A model generated the notes under the pieces. It made no database searches. It was not told the origin of the DNA and worked only from the letters and a program-made list of their open reading frames with translations. A DNA stretch of 64,000 bases, from NCBI GenBank assembly GCA_038093515.1, contig JBBPSI010000121.1, forward strand, positions 1 through 64,000. The letters run 5' to 3'. Origin of the DNA: Butyriboletus loyo. Its lineage: Eukaryota > Basidiomycota > Agaricomycetes > Boletales > Boletaceae. Both the position numbers and the translations under genes were made by a program. Of the stretch, positions 23,102 to 34,007 are shown piece by piece. How positions within the stretch are numbered: position 1 is the stretch's first letter; each line of letters begins with the position of its first letter.

Positions 23102-26100
23102 TTACACCCCATATCGCGTCGCGAGTCTGTCCTGGATGGCTGGGGGAAAGACGGCCACTTGAGCTTGCCACCCAGCAACGTCATGGTTCCGGAACCCTGT
23201 CAGGATTTGTTGGAACATCGCGTTGAGCTCTGGGGAAGGATTATTCCACCGGACGATGGCGTTACAGAACCATAACAGACTCTACATGCATGATTAGTCA
23301 ACCCTTGACCCAAGCAAGGTGCCACTTGATTCACTGACCTTGGCGATACCAGCGGGGTTCGTTTGCACGAGGGTGCAAAGACCACGGAAAGCGGAATCCT
23401 TCTCTTCGTTATCACGGATGTCGTACAACGCCTGGCACCATGCTTGAGCGAACTCTGGCAGATGAGGTGCGACAAGAACCGGATGCATGAGACCAATCCG
23501 GCCGATCGACACAGCAGCATTCTCGTGAAGACTACGGGGTGCCTTCGGGTGTAGCAAAATCGGAATGAGACGGGCGATCAAGGGGTTGACCCACTGTTGG
23601 AACTCAGGATCGTCTACAGAAGCGGAAAATGAATAGGGGATACACAGACGAGACTCTGGTAACCTTACCTCGTCCGTAGCGTAATGCAACTTCACCAACG
23701 GACCACGCAGCATTGTTGCAAGCGCTGACAAACTCCACTTTTGGCTCGGGATCGAGCTGTTGGATGAGTTCCACCATAATCGCAGGAAGGTGGGGTCGCA
23801 AGAGGGTGAAGCATCCCATCGCCAAATCGCCAACAAGCGCATAGGCTGACTGACGCACAGGTGCCTGTGGGTGCTTCAAACAAACAGTAAGCAGCGTAAG
23901 AAGACTGGGTTGCGTATGTGAGATGATGGACTCCAGAGTGATACCCAAACCCTGCGCCAGACCTGATAGGAGATCCAGCGATACAACAAGGAAAGATTTG
24001 TCGGGCTCATCCAAATCCGGATTTTGCTGGTACGCTTGATATTGGAGGAGAGCTTGGTGGACGATATTGACACATCGCTGGAAAACGAGAGGTGCGTACG
24101 GCGCGAATCCAGGTCCCATAGCAATCGCGACCGAGGAAAGACACTGAGGAACGCGTGTAAGTACCAACCACATCCGATTATGGAGGTATTACCTCAAGCA
24201 AGGGAATCAGATCTTCGTCATCATCTTGTAGTTTATTCCATCGGCCAGTGAGTGGGGGCATCAATATCTCAACATAGTGGGGATTCGACAATGCACGCCC
24301 CACAGCGTCTGCGAGGGTGCCGATTGCGTCGTACAGAATGAGCATGTTCTTGTGTTGGTACTTTTGGAATGCAAAAACCAGGTTACGCAGAACTGGCTCA
24401 AGGTAAGGGGAAAGCTCCGCGCCGGCATCCTCTTCGAGCGTCGCAAACGCACTGCAACCAGCCTCTTGTACCCGTTTGTTGTCGTCCAAAACCATCCGAA
24501 GAAGCTAGTCACGGCATGAGCTTACGAAGAATGGTCCGTATATCTTACACGTACACCTTCCATTGTGGGGATGAAGTATCGACTCTTGTGTTCTTCCGAT
24601 ACTGGCTGTGTGCACCAGCTTGCATAACGGCCTAGCGTCCAACAGGTAATCGAACGGACAAGGGGCTAGGGAGACTGAACATCAGGGATAAACCGTTTCT
24701 ATGTATCACGTAACGCACCTTGGGATCATTCAGTGTATTGAGCAAGTAAGGAATGAGGACCTTCAAGTGTTCCTCGATAAAATCAATACAACCTCATTAT
24801 CTTATTAGCATTGGACTGGCCAGGAGCATTAACCCAAGCTCACCTTCAGCCATAGCACCCAATGCTAATATCGCACTCTCCCTTTGTAGCCATTCTGTAC
24901 TCCATAGCTTTTCTTTCAAGGGGGAAAGGAGGACGTTCATCAGGTCAGCACCGAACCTGACAGCCAATACATCCAAAGCGGCAGCGGCACATTTGCGGAG
25001 ATTCCATTCCGTGGACATTTCATCAGCAAAGTCGTCGTCGTCCAGGTCATAGTCATCTTCATCATCGTCTATCGTTTCCTGGCCGTATGCACTGCGCTTG
25101 GCCGTATCTTCGGCAGTCTCTGCCCCCTCTCGCTCCAGCCCATGGGATTTGGAGCCATAATGACGCGGTTTTATGTCAGTCTCCTTGTCGGGGACGGTGG
25201 TGTCTTCGGTATCTCCCTCGAGCCAAAGCAGATCGTCTTCGCCGTAAATCATGCAGTCGAGGAGCACAGGAGCTACACGACCAAGGAGAGGATGCAAGTA
25301 TGGCGCAAGATCAGGGTCCTCGGCAAAAGTCAACCAGAATTCACAAGCCTCCAACGCGACACTCTCGTTTTTGTCCTTTGTCGAGTACAACATATACTCT
25401 GCAACGTTCGCCATCTCCGGCATGAGTTTCTCAGGCCGAGCAGCGAGGAGTAGTACGAGAGCTTGGCACACATGGCGGCGGACTGAAGGGTCTTCGTCCG
25501 ATGCGCGCTTGAACAAGCATGCAATAAATGTGTCAATGTGCGCGAAAAGCGACTGTGAGTTGATCGGCACGAAATATGATAAGCAAGCGACGGCGTGGGA
25601 GCGCATTTTAGGGAATGGGTGCTCTGATAGCACGAGGAACTTTGGAATCATAAAGTCAAGGGGGCGAGTTCCATTAATCTCGATGTCCAGTTTCCGCGGG
25701 AAATCTTCACAAGCTTTTTCGAAAACACTGAAAGCAGCCTACGCTCAGAGTTCAGTACGTGATTTCAAAGATGTTAAAAGGTGAGTGGAAAGACGGCAGT
25801 AGATCGAGGGACCCTGCGACGACTCGTACTCGGGACTGGAGCACCACCAAGAGGCACATCACAGCACTCTTAACAGAATATAGGTGCTAGTAATGTGCCA
25901 GATAGGGTGTTGTACTGCCCCGAACAAATGACGCAGCATGGGGCAGCATCATGCTATGATAGGTGTCGCAGGAGTACCGCACGAAGGTGGGTGCCACACC
26001 TTTCAGGCAGTTGTAGACTCACCTCTTGACGATTTGGATCATCTAGCATAGCAACGAGTTGCTCGAGACAATCGGGCCAATTTTTGGGTTCCAATACCCC

Positions 26101-26505
26101 TAGGAATGCCACGATGTCTTGACCGGCAGCGGTCCGGACCAAGGCAGAAGGGTCACTGAAAGCAGAAAGGACGGCGACTTTTGCATACTCTGCTACATCA
26201 GGGGAAGCCTTGAGAATCAGGTAGGCATTATTCTTGAGGAGGTAACCAGCAATTGTCCGAATCTGGTCCTCCTCCTGTGGCAAGGCAGCCAAGATATGGG
26301 CCAGATATGCTATGTAGTCTGGTACACGCGTGAAGCTATTGAGTTTCTATGTAAATCGAGGTGAACACGACAAGATCGGGATAAGGAACAGCGCTACTCG
26401 TACATGTGTGATGGCCCTCTGAACTTTGTTTTGGGTGTCGGTGGAATCGCGTATCGTCTGAAGAATTTCCTGCAATCCCGCAGGCTGAGGACTCCAAGAT
26501 GCCAT
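23102..26505 (-). CDS. KAP104: Transportin / karyopherin beta-2
   Basis: A nuclear import receptor of the importin-beta family that carries PY-NLS cargoes such as hnRNP-type proteins through the pore. It starts [20 protein letters not shown] at 26505 and runs as HEAT repeats through many exons to a C-terminus [19 protein letters not shown]. Signature segments are [12 protein letters not shown] in repeat 1, the acidic H8 loop ([20 protein letters not shown]), [24 protein letters not shown], and [16 protein letters not shown] near the end. The acidic loop is the Ran-sensitive cargo-release element of this subfamily, which separates it from importin-beta 1. Most introns are 50-90 bp, but one is 284 bp (26022-25739). 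Confidence 0.92.
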
Positions 26506-28864
26506 CGCGCACGAACTGAGACGCGTCAAGGGAAGAAATGGGTGAACGCGCCGGATGAAAGAAAGAGAGAACGGTGGACTTCTTTCAGCCAGGCTTCACC
26601 TCTCTCCCTTCTGTGTACCGATGTTTATCGCCCGTGGGAATTCCATATCTCAGCATCGGTCACACTGTCACATGTCACAAATGGATGTATGAGAGCCAAT
26701 TCCATTCATGATGGCATGATATTTGAACCATAATGATTAGCCCATTCTTCCGATGGGCCATCAACCCTGCGCTGATGAGTCCATTAATTTTCTTTCCGGA
26801 AACTCAATATTTCAGGGCAGCGGATGGACCAGTGTCAAACGGGTCAGTTCCAGCCGTTTTACCAAGTAAATTAGGTATACGGTCCACTTCGGCAAAGTCC
26901 AGGACCAAATAATCATAATCATTACCCTGCCAACCATCGTCTTCATCATGACCATCTTTGAGCCTCCTCGAAATCATTCAAGTCTCATTACCTTCACTAT
27001 CATATCGAGTTTGTCAGCAGTATAGCGTTCATTGATCCTCATCGTTTGTTGTGTGTGTTTTACAAGAAGCCTCGTTTCCACCCACTATCCGCTGCGCCGT
27101 CGGAGTGTTCCCCCAGCCTTTGTATAATGCATGGTGCTTGTGATTCGCCCGATACGGCCTTGACACAACCGTACCTGTACTGACTCTTCCATGATTCTTC
27201 CACATCAACGCGGTGGGGTACGTTGTTTGTGGTCGTTGCTGGGGTGGCCCAGGTACGTCCGTCGTCATGCATTCGTACCACCAGTGCTGACTCAACTCTA
27301 GCTAGCGTCTTCTCGTTGCGCCAGCCTTCTCACATCGGATCCCATGCTGTCCGATGCAGTTGCCATCGCTCTGGCGTTGCGTTTCATCGTCGGCACCTCC
27401 CGACGTCTCCCTCTCGCCTCTATGGCCTCTCTCGACTCGATATGTTCGCTTCGTCGACATATAGATTGTGTATCGCCTTCAGGGCGCTCCTGACCGGTAT
27501 GCCGGCATTCCGTCATGTCTATGTCGCTGCACTTTTTGCTCCGCGTGTCTCCAACTGATCTTGGTAGGTCACACCTCGTCCAACGTCGACGCTCGAGTGT
27601 AGTCTCCACTCTCCTTCAGCGCTCGGCGGTTCGTTACGTTGTTGCGCGGGCTCGTCAGGTGGTCTTGGCGACGACAGGGCGCTCTAAGTATGCTCCCCCT
27701 CACTGATCTGCCTTGGCGCGGTCTCTTTGTGTGATGCTTCCATTTCGTTTGACGATCGCCTCGCCGCCCGGTTCGACCGGCACTTTGCACAGCCTTTCAA
27801 CTTGTCGTCTCGTCTTGCACGCTCCTCGCCCCGTCAGGCGGTTTGTAAGGTTTCCTGGGTCGACATACCATTCTCGTCCACAGCCTCTGCGCGCCCTCTC
27901 GACACCCTCGATGCAACCCTCAGCTCGCTGCCTCGCTGCCTCGTGCTCTTAGTGTCGTTGGGTGGCTCTGGGGGGTTCGTCTGGATGACGCACGTCGTTG
28001 TCTATCGCATCCTCAGGGTCACTCTTGGTTCGTCGATCCTGTCGTCATCGTGCGACGGGCTTCGTGCGCTCACGCATGATCGCCTTGGTCCCGAGTAACC
28101 TTGGCGTTGTCTACCCTCGAGTTCGACCCGGTGGTCGTTCTATCTCCATTTACTCCAGTGTTGCCCGATTGTCCCTTGACTATCTCGCCCTCTCTCGAGC
28201 GATGCATTGGGCTTGGATGGTGTGGTTGTGTCTGTGGACGTGCTCGCTGTCATCACGGCAGCAGTCTTTACCGAGTTTTGCTCGAGTGGCGCATATATTG
28301 TTTAGGGGGAAACCATCATCACGGTACAAAAACGTTCATGTCGATCACGGTGACAACAGGTTGCTGATGCAACTGCTTTGATGAATCTCGCTTCTTGGCC
28401 AGCAACTGAGGCTGTTATGAGAATTGTTGTACTTGTCTGTGTTTCAAACATATCATATTTGCTCAACCTACTGTAAAGTGTAGAGTGTATAGTAGATCCT
28501 GATGTGTGTGTGGAACCGATTGGCTTCTAATACTAGCACGTAGAAACGGGCCGCAGTAGTGGGGCCCTATCTGATTTTGATACGACGACAATCGAAGGCG
28601 GGCGAAGTAAACGAAGCCCGGCCCTCATGTCAGTTCCGAATTGCGCCCATATGATGGTGTGCACTCACGCACTTTGTCGTAAACCGCCATCTTCCCACCC
28701 AACGGTTCAGTGGCAACTTGGACATGGTATCATTACTCTACGTTTCCTTTACGCTGATCGTACACGTACTCGCGGTTTCAAGTGGGTACTACAACATCAA
28801 TTATCCAAACAAGCCAGCCAACACGCCACTCCGCCAACTACAGAACCCCAACCCACATCGCTTT
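26506..28864. other. 2.3-kb stretch without a recognised gene
   Basis: This region lies between the starts and stops of transportin and SFC1. From about 27,200 to 28,350 the plus strand is rich in T and C with many TCG/CTC motifs. The longest frames are 27223-27558 and 27727-28098 on plus, and 27298-27609 on minus. Their products are Ser/Arg-rich, show no domain I know, and overlap in different phases. There is no clear splice structure. It could be a fast-evolving or non-coding gene or decayed sequence. The end near 26,506 must hold the transportin promoter. Confidence 0.4.
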
Positions 28865-30113
28865 TCATTCGGTATAGTGATCGCCTGAAGGTGACACGCT
28901 AATCTTCTCGACGATCGTCTTCACTCTCTCATACACGGCGAAAACGATGGCTTGTCCAGGCGCAACGCGGAGAACTCGCGGCGTGATACCCTTGTAAAAC
29001 GAGGTGGCACCTTCCTTGCGCCACATGTCCCTCGCAATAATAGATATTCGCTGGATTGCAGTGACTTGGGGCTCCCATGTGGTTTTTTGCAGTCCTTTCC
29101 CAAAAAGTCAGTCATCGACGTTGATGTCATCCCTGCAGAACTCACGTGTTTTGATAGTGTCAATAGGGGCATTGGAGAACGGACCCATGGCCCCGGATAT
29201 CAGTCCGATTATCATGTGCTGGTACGACGGAAGTTCAGTGAGATCCGGCTGGTATCGATGCGCTAGTTTCTTCAGTTCTTGGTATGCAGTGAAGTTTGCG
29301 CCTGACAATTCCATCGCAGCTCAGATCTAGCCAAACACACGGCTCTCCGAATGAACGCTCACCCTGGTTGGTGGCTTGGCGTAGGGCGGTAAGAGAGACA
29401 CCTCTATAAAGTGTCGAGAATCCTTCCTCGCGGATGATCGTGTAGACAGCATGTGCTGCATTCCGATAGCGTGGGGTCTCGAGCGGATCGACTAGCGAAT
29501 GTTGCTGGGCCTGCAGTCTGATCTTGACCACTTCCATGGGACAGACGACAGCTATGGCCTCCGTCGTGCCCGCAGCAAGACCGGCTGGTGGAGGTGATCG
29601 GCAACTATGAGACGCCGTGCTCGGCGCTATCAACGGCGGAGCAACCTACCGATGAAGATATTGCCAACGCTCGTCTTTCCAGTGTCTTTGTCTGCCAACC
29701 AACCCTTGTATGCCTCGAAGCTCGCGAATCGGATGGCCATTTTAGGGACAATGCCCGACATGACCGCGCCGAGTCCTTTGTATAGCGCAAGTGGAGTCTC
29801 GCGTTGCACGATTAGCATGCCTGTCGCTATGACACCGCGCGGCTTGGTCTACCGAGTCGCACACTATTCTCAGTGTGTGGTTTGCGTTTGGAATGAGTTC
29901 GGCACGTACCCCGGGTGCGCTGCCTGACTTGGATAGCTGCATCCGCACCTTGATGGTGTCGAGTGGTTGGCAGGACAACTGGTGAGCAGCAATGGCATGA
30001 GAATTGGCGATGCTGCAATCTGGAGGACGCACCGCTTCCATTGCACCAGCGATCCCACCAGCGGTGATGTGGGTCGCAAACCCGACTGCCTTCTTTTCGC
30101 CGTTTCGTGACAT
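28865..30113 (-). CDS. SFC1: Mitochondrial succinate/fumarate carrier
   Basis: A mitochondrial inner-membrane carrier that exchanges cytosolic succinate for matrix fumarate, linking the glyoxylate cycle to the TCA cycle. The three Solcar repeats carry the Px[DE]xx[KR] signatures PLDTIKVRMQ, PMEVVKIRLQ and PIDTIKTRLQ. The segments ETPLALYKGLGAVMSGIVPK, AIRFASFEAYKGWLADK and LTALRQATNQGANFTAYQE match Sfc1/Acr1 closely. The first exon is MSRNGEKKAVGFATHITAGG-IAGAMEA, and five GT-AG introns follow (for example after SGSAPG and after NIFI). The stop is at 28865, after EKISVSPSGDHYTE. An upstream in-frame extension without a good ATG was not used. Confidence 0.93.
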
Positions 30114-30504
30114 GAACGGAGCAGGGGGGGATGACCGGAGAGGGAGAGGTGGTGGTGGAGTCGGGGCTTGCAATGTTCAGAACCCCTCATGATTTGGTGT
30201 GCGAGGTCGTCGCGGATTTAACATGTGAATTACCTCATTTGGTCGCACCCGCATTACCTCCTGCCTTCCGCTCTTTGTCCGCGCCAAAGATCATTTGTGA
30301 GATTGTTAAGTAAATCCAGCTACGCGCTAAGCTACTCTGGCTATGTCCATGTCAGATAGACCGTCGGGGGTATTATAACGGCTCTACAAGAAACTGAAAG
30401 CGCGCGTCGTGATGGCCGTCGCGTCCATACGAAACAAGTCTATCCAAGTCCGATTGTATTGCTGATGCCAGTAAAAAAGGAAAGATGAGGACGTGCTAAC
30501 TTGA
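30114..30504. other. Intergenic: SFC1 promoter and TM198-like 3' end
   Basis: About 390 bp between the SFC1 start and the stop of the next minus-strand gene. It should hold the SFC1 promoter. Nothing else was recognised. Confidence 0.5.
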
Positions 30505-31788
30505 TCACCCCTCCTTGCTATTATCAGGTATTGACAAGTCGCGCGGCTTCTCAGTCGGCGTATCGGGCATGTCCACGGATCGCTGCGGAACTGACGTTGA
30601 TTCCTCGTCTTGCGGCTCCCAAACAGATCCTCTAAAGGTGTCGTGCTTGGCACCACTAAAGGGACGCGCGAAGACTTTCCACTGCGCAAAGGCAAAAACG
30701 GGGCTGAACAAGGAAAAATCGTTCAACATATTTCCTGGGGGGCAGGACACAACGTACGTTACACCCAAGGATACCGCAAGAATGATCACTGTCATCCTAG
30801 GTGGTGAATATCCGGTCGTCAAGGTGTCCTGCAAGACACCACCAGTAAATGTACATCAGGTCATAAAAGGCACCATACGAGACACACCAAAACATGATAG
30901 CTATTTCTGTCAAAGAGGTAGCGAAGCCCACGGCTCATACCAGATTGGTGGTTGATGACAAGGTCGAATCCGAGGCCACATAAAAACGAACCAGTCGAAG
31001 CACATCCGTTGAGCTGCAAAGTAATTCTGTCAGCAAGCATCCAGGATGGCGCTTGGCAGGGCGGCATACTATCCCGTATCTCTGCTTCGACACGACGACG
31101 ATACCCCCAGCAAGGCCGCACACGCCTATGATGAGCCAGTTGATGAAGAAGGCATCAGGATCCGAGATGAGCAGTCCGTTTCGCAGAAGGATGATGCGGA
31201 TCCCGATGGCCAGGCCGCCCAGAACTCCAAGGACCAGAATCGCGACAACGCGGATCATGTCCAAGAAGCCCAAGCAAAAGCCCATGACGAATAGCACGAG
31301 AATACAGACGGTGAGCGCAAGATCGGAGACACCGACATTGTCCAATGTGTTCACGATGACAGCCCACGCTTGAGGCCGTCGTCGAGGTCAACGTCGAAAC
31401 AGTGAGCCGAGCAAGAATACATACAGGCAAGCACGGCGGCTATTCCAATGGCCGCACCCAGGGTTAAACGCCATCCACGGAAGCCTACGAAAAGAAGAGG
31501 GGCACCAACGACGAAGGAGAAGCAAATCCACAAGACCGCGCTAGTCGAAAAATCAGAGCCACCGCCGTCAGTGGCCAGCCCTTGAGGGATTTGCTGGCCC
31601 GTGACGGGGTCATACACGAGCGTCGTGCCATTGCTATTGTCGAAGATAACGTTTGGGTCTTTGACACGCGTGAGCTGTTGGCCAGCAAGTGCAGGAGTGA
31701 CCGCAGAGACTCCGCATACGAATTGAGCAGCAAGAACGAGTGCCAAGGACCATGAAAAGGAATGAATAAGGCGGAAAGCGACCGCCAT
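30505..31788 (-). CDS. TM7S3/TM198-like (DUF4203) multi-span membrane protein
   Basis: A polytopic membrane protein of unknown function, resembling the TM7S3/TM198 (DUF4203) domain. A signal peptide (MAVAFRLIHSFSWSLALVLA) is followed by a short lumenal part with N-glycosylation site NGT. Helices follow in AVLWICFSFVVGAPLLFVG, LTLGAAIGIAAVLA, SDLALTVCILVLFVMGF, MIRVVAILVLGVLGGLAIG and INWLIIGVCGLAGGIVVV. A further exon gives STGSFLCGLGFDLVINHQSG and another ends TVIILAVSLG. The cytosolic tail (KVFARPFSGAKHDTFRGSVW onward) is Ser/Thr/Pro-rich and ends DNSKEG at 30505. Introns are short GT-AG. It starts 312 bp from RIT1 in divergent orientation. Confidence 0.75.
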
Positions 31789-32100
31789 AGGTCACTTGGT
31801 AAGTCCACCACTGGCGGAAATGAGAAGGAAGGAGAAAAAGAGCGACGACGGAACTATGTAACGAGCGCAAAAGTTTACCGGGGCCGGATGAAATGATGTA
31901 AAAGGTAGAGCACTGACCGACTGCAACGAGACTGGAAATTAGATAGAGACCGTCGTCGTTGGACTGGACGACGCTGTAGCTCGGAGTCTCTTCCGCTTAC
32001 GTGTTTCTTTGGATCGTTACGAATTTTCATGGCGAGATACCTCCGTTGTCGTGACTCTACAAGGCAGCAAATATTTAGATCGCACCATTCACTTGAGCTC
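31789..32100. promoter_or_regulatory. Divergent promoter: TM198-like gene and RIT1
   Basis: A 312-bp gap between two start codons pointing away from each other, so both promoters must lie here. No TATA box stands out. Confidence 0.45.
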
Positions 32101-33884
32101 ATGCAGACCACCCCAAACGCGCTCGCAGAGCTCAGGAGGGAATCACAATCCATCTTCAATCGTATCCACTCGATCGCCGAAGACGCAGCGTTCGTCAAAC
32201 AGGTACACGACCACTACCCCGATTTCCCACTCCTCCGTACGTTGCTCTCACACTTGTCGCCTACATCCTGCTAACGGGACGCGCCACAGCCAACATGCGC
32301 TGCGGCGCTTGGTATACCGACCCAAGGATCGTATGTTGTTGAAAGTACCTTCCGTTTACGTCCGCATGACATGCACAGGCTTCCGCAGAACGCGCCTACT
32401 TCAAATCTACCGATGGCCACATGAACAACTGGAGCTTTAATTTACGCAGACCGAACCTCCACATCCTTGCTCTGGTCGCCAAACACGCCGGGTGGGTGTC
32501 TCACCTCAACGCGACGCGTCAAATATGATTCATCCCACGCAATTCAAACAGGCTCGTTTTAGTAGATTCGACCAGAGCCGGGAAACGCATCCCGGACGCA
32601 CTGTCGAAAACAGTTCCGATTTGGTGTTCCGTCGTCAACCGCGCGATCCTCAAACGAGCCACCGAAACCCACCCTCAGGCTTGGGACACCGCACTCTATA
32701 CGCCACCGGGAAGCGTCAGTCCACAGGAACACAGTCAGATCGAGTACAAGCTCGACGAATGGGCTTCCGCGCTCGCGGTAAGCAGTGCCGTGTGTGTGCT
32801 CACATTAAGCTCCAACTCTTCCTTAGGCTTCCTCCTATTCACTCCCCAAGCTGGATTATCCGCTCCGTCCAATATGGATCACGCCCGCTACGACCGTGTT
32901 CCCCACTTTATCGAAACTGCCCAACCGCGCGTTCTACCCAATCATATGCGTATCTGCCTCCAAACAAGTCATGGATGGCGTAGAGCGCCGAGCTTCAGGG
33001 TTTGCCTACATCCAAGGATCGGGGGACGATCACGAACTCTGGGGCATGGTCCGTATTCCAACCTCACATCGACACTCTTTTCAAGCTAACGCTGTTTGTT
33101 GTCTTGTCTTGTTTCAGGGTCTCACTCCGAACTTGTACTGGAGGCACTGCGACATGGTCTTGACCATCGGTCCCTCTGATCTGCCAGACCTCGTTCGGTC
33201 GCTCGTCTCAGCCTCCTCCCACACTGGTGATGTCACGGATCCCAACCAACCTCCATGCGGCACGCCGATCCAACACATTTCGGGACGTATTTCCATCTGC
33301 AACATGGCCTCCTTACGACGACCCAACTTGCTCCAAACTCACCGCGACGTCGCCTTCTTGTGTTGTACGCCCCAAGATCCGAACTGCCTCGCAGGGACGG
33401 CGGGGGACGAGACCAGGATGCTGAGCATTCAGACCCCAGAAGGAAAGAAGGGCCAACAGCGCTTTCTCACCGTCGTCTTGCCGCGTTCGATGCCGTTCAT
33501 CCGATACCACCTTCAGAACCGACGTACCGTCTGTATCGCCTGTAACACCGGGTCAGACATCAGCGTGGGTGTTGCCGTCGCTGCCTTGGCGATGTTCTTC
33601 CGCTCAGACGGCTCGTTCTGTTCACAAGGAAACGCACGCGATGACATATGTACGTGACGTTCGACGGAGTCAATTTGTCCCAGGAGCACTCACGCAATCA
33701 AAACGTAGCCAAAGGTGTGCTCAAAACCCGCATTCAGTGGATCATATCCAGCTGCCCACAAGCGAACCCATCTCGCACGACGCTCAAGCGTGTCAACGAT
33801 TTCCTTCTCTCGCCCTTTTCCAGTCCCTCGACGTTAGACATTCCCAGTCATCCGGACCGTACACCAGACTTGAGACGAACGTGA
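32101..33884 (+). CDS. RIT1: tRNA A64-2'-O-ribosylphosphate transferase
   Basis: Rit1 adds a 2'-O-ribosyl phosphate to A64 of initiator tRNA-Met, keeping it out of elongation. Start MQTTPNALAELRRESQ. Then FNRIHSIAEDAAFVKQV, NMRCGAWYTDPRI, FKSTDGHMNNWSFNLRRPNL and DSTRAGKRIPDALSKTVPIW, all matching the family. The middle holds FYPIICVSASKQ and GSGDDHELWGMGLTPNLYW. The C-terminal dual-specificity-phosphatase-like domain has VCIACNTGSDISVGVAVAAL and ends with RIQWIISSCPQANPSRTTLK. The last junction only works with a 50-bp intron using the weak donor GTTCAC (33,63x), giving GSFFNLSQEHSR. Reading straight through meets a stop. Confidence 0.9.
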
Positions 33885-34007
33885 CGCGTCGTTTGATCAT
33901 CGGCCGATGATATACGAATCCACATGATCTATTACAGAGGCGCTGTCGCAAATGTCCAAGAAGCTGCGCGACGTAGGGTGTCCATCCGACCACGACTTCA
34001 TGCAGGC

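Noticed and set aside
27223..28098. Ser/Arg-rich plus-strand frames in the gene-poor stretch
   Set aside because: No domain, no splice structure and competing frames in other phases; kept only as a region of interest.
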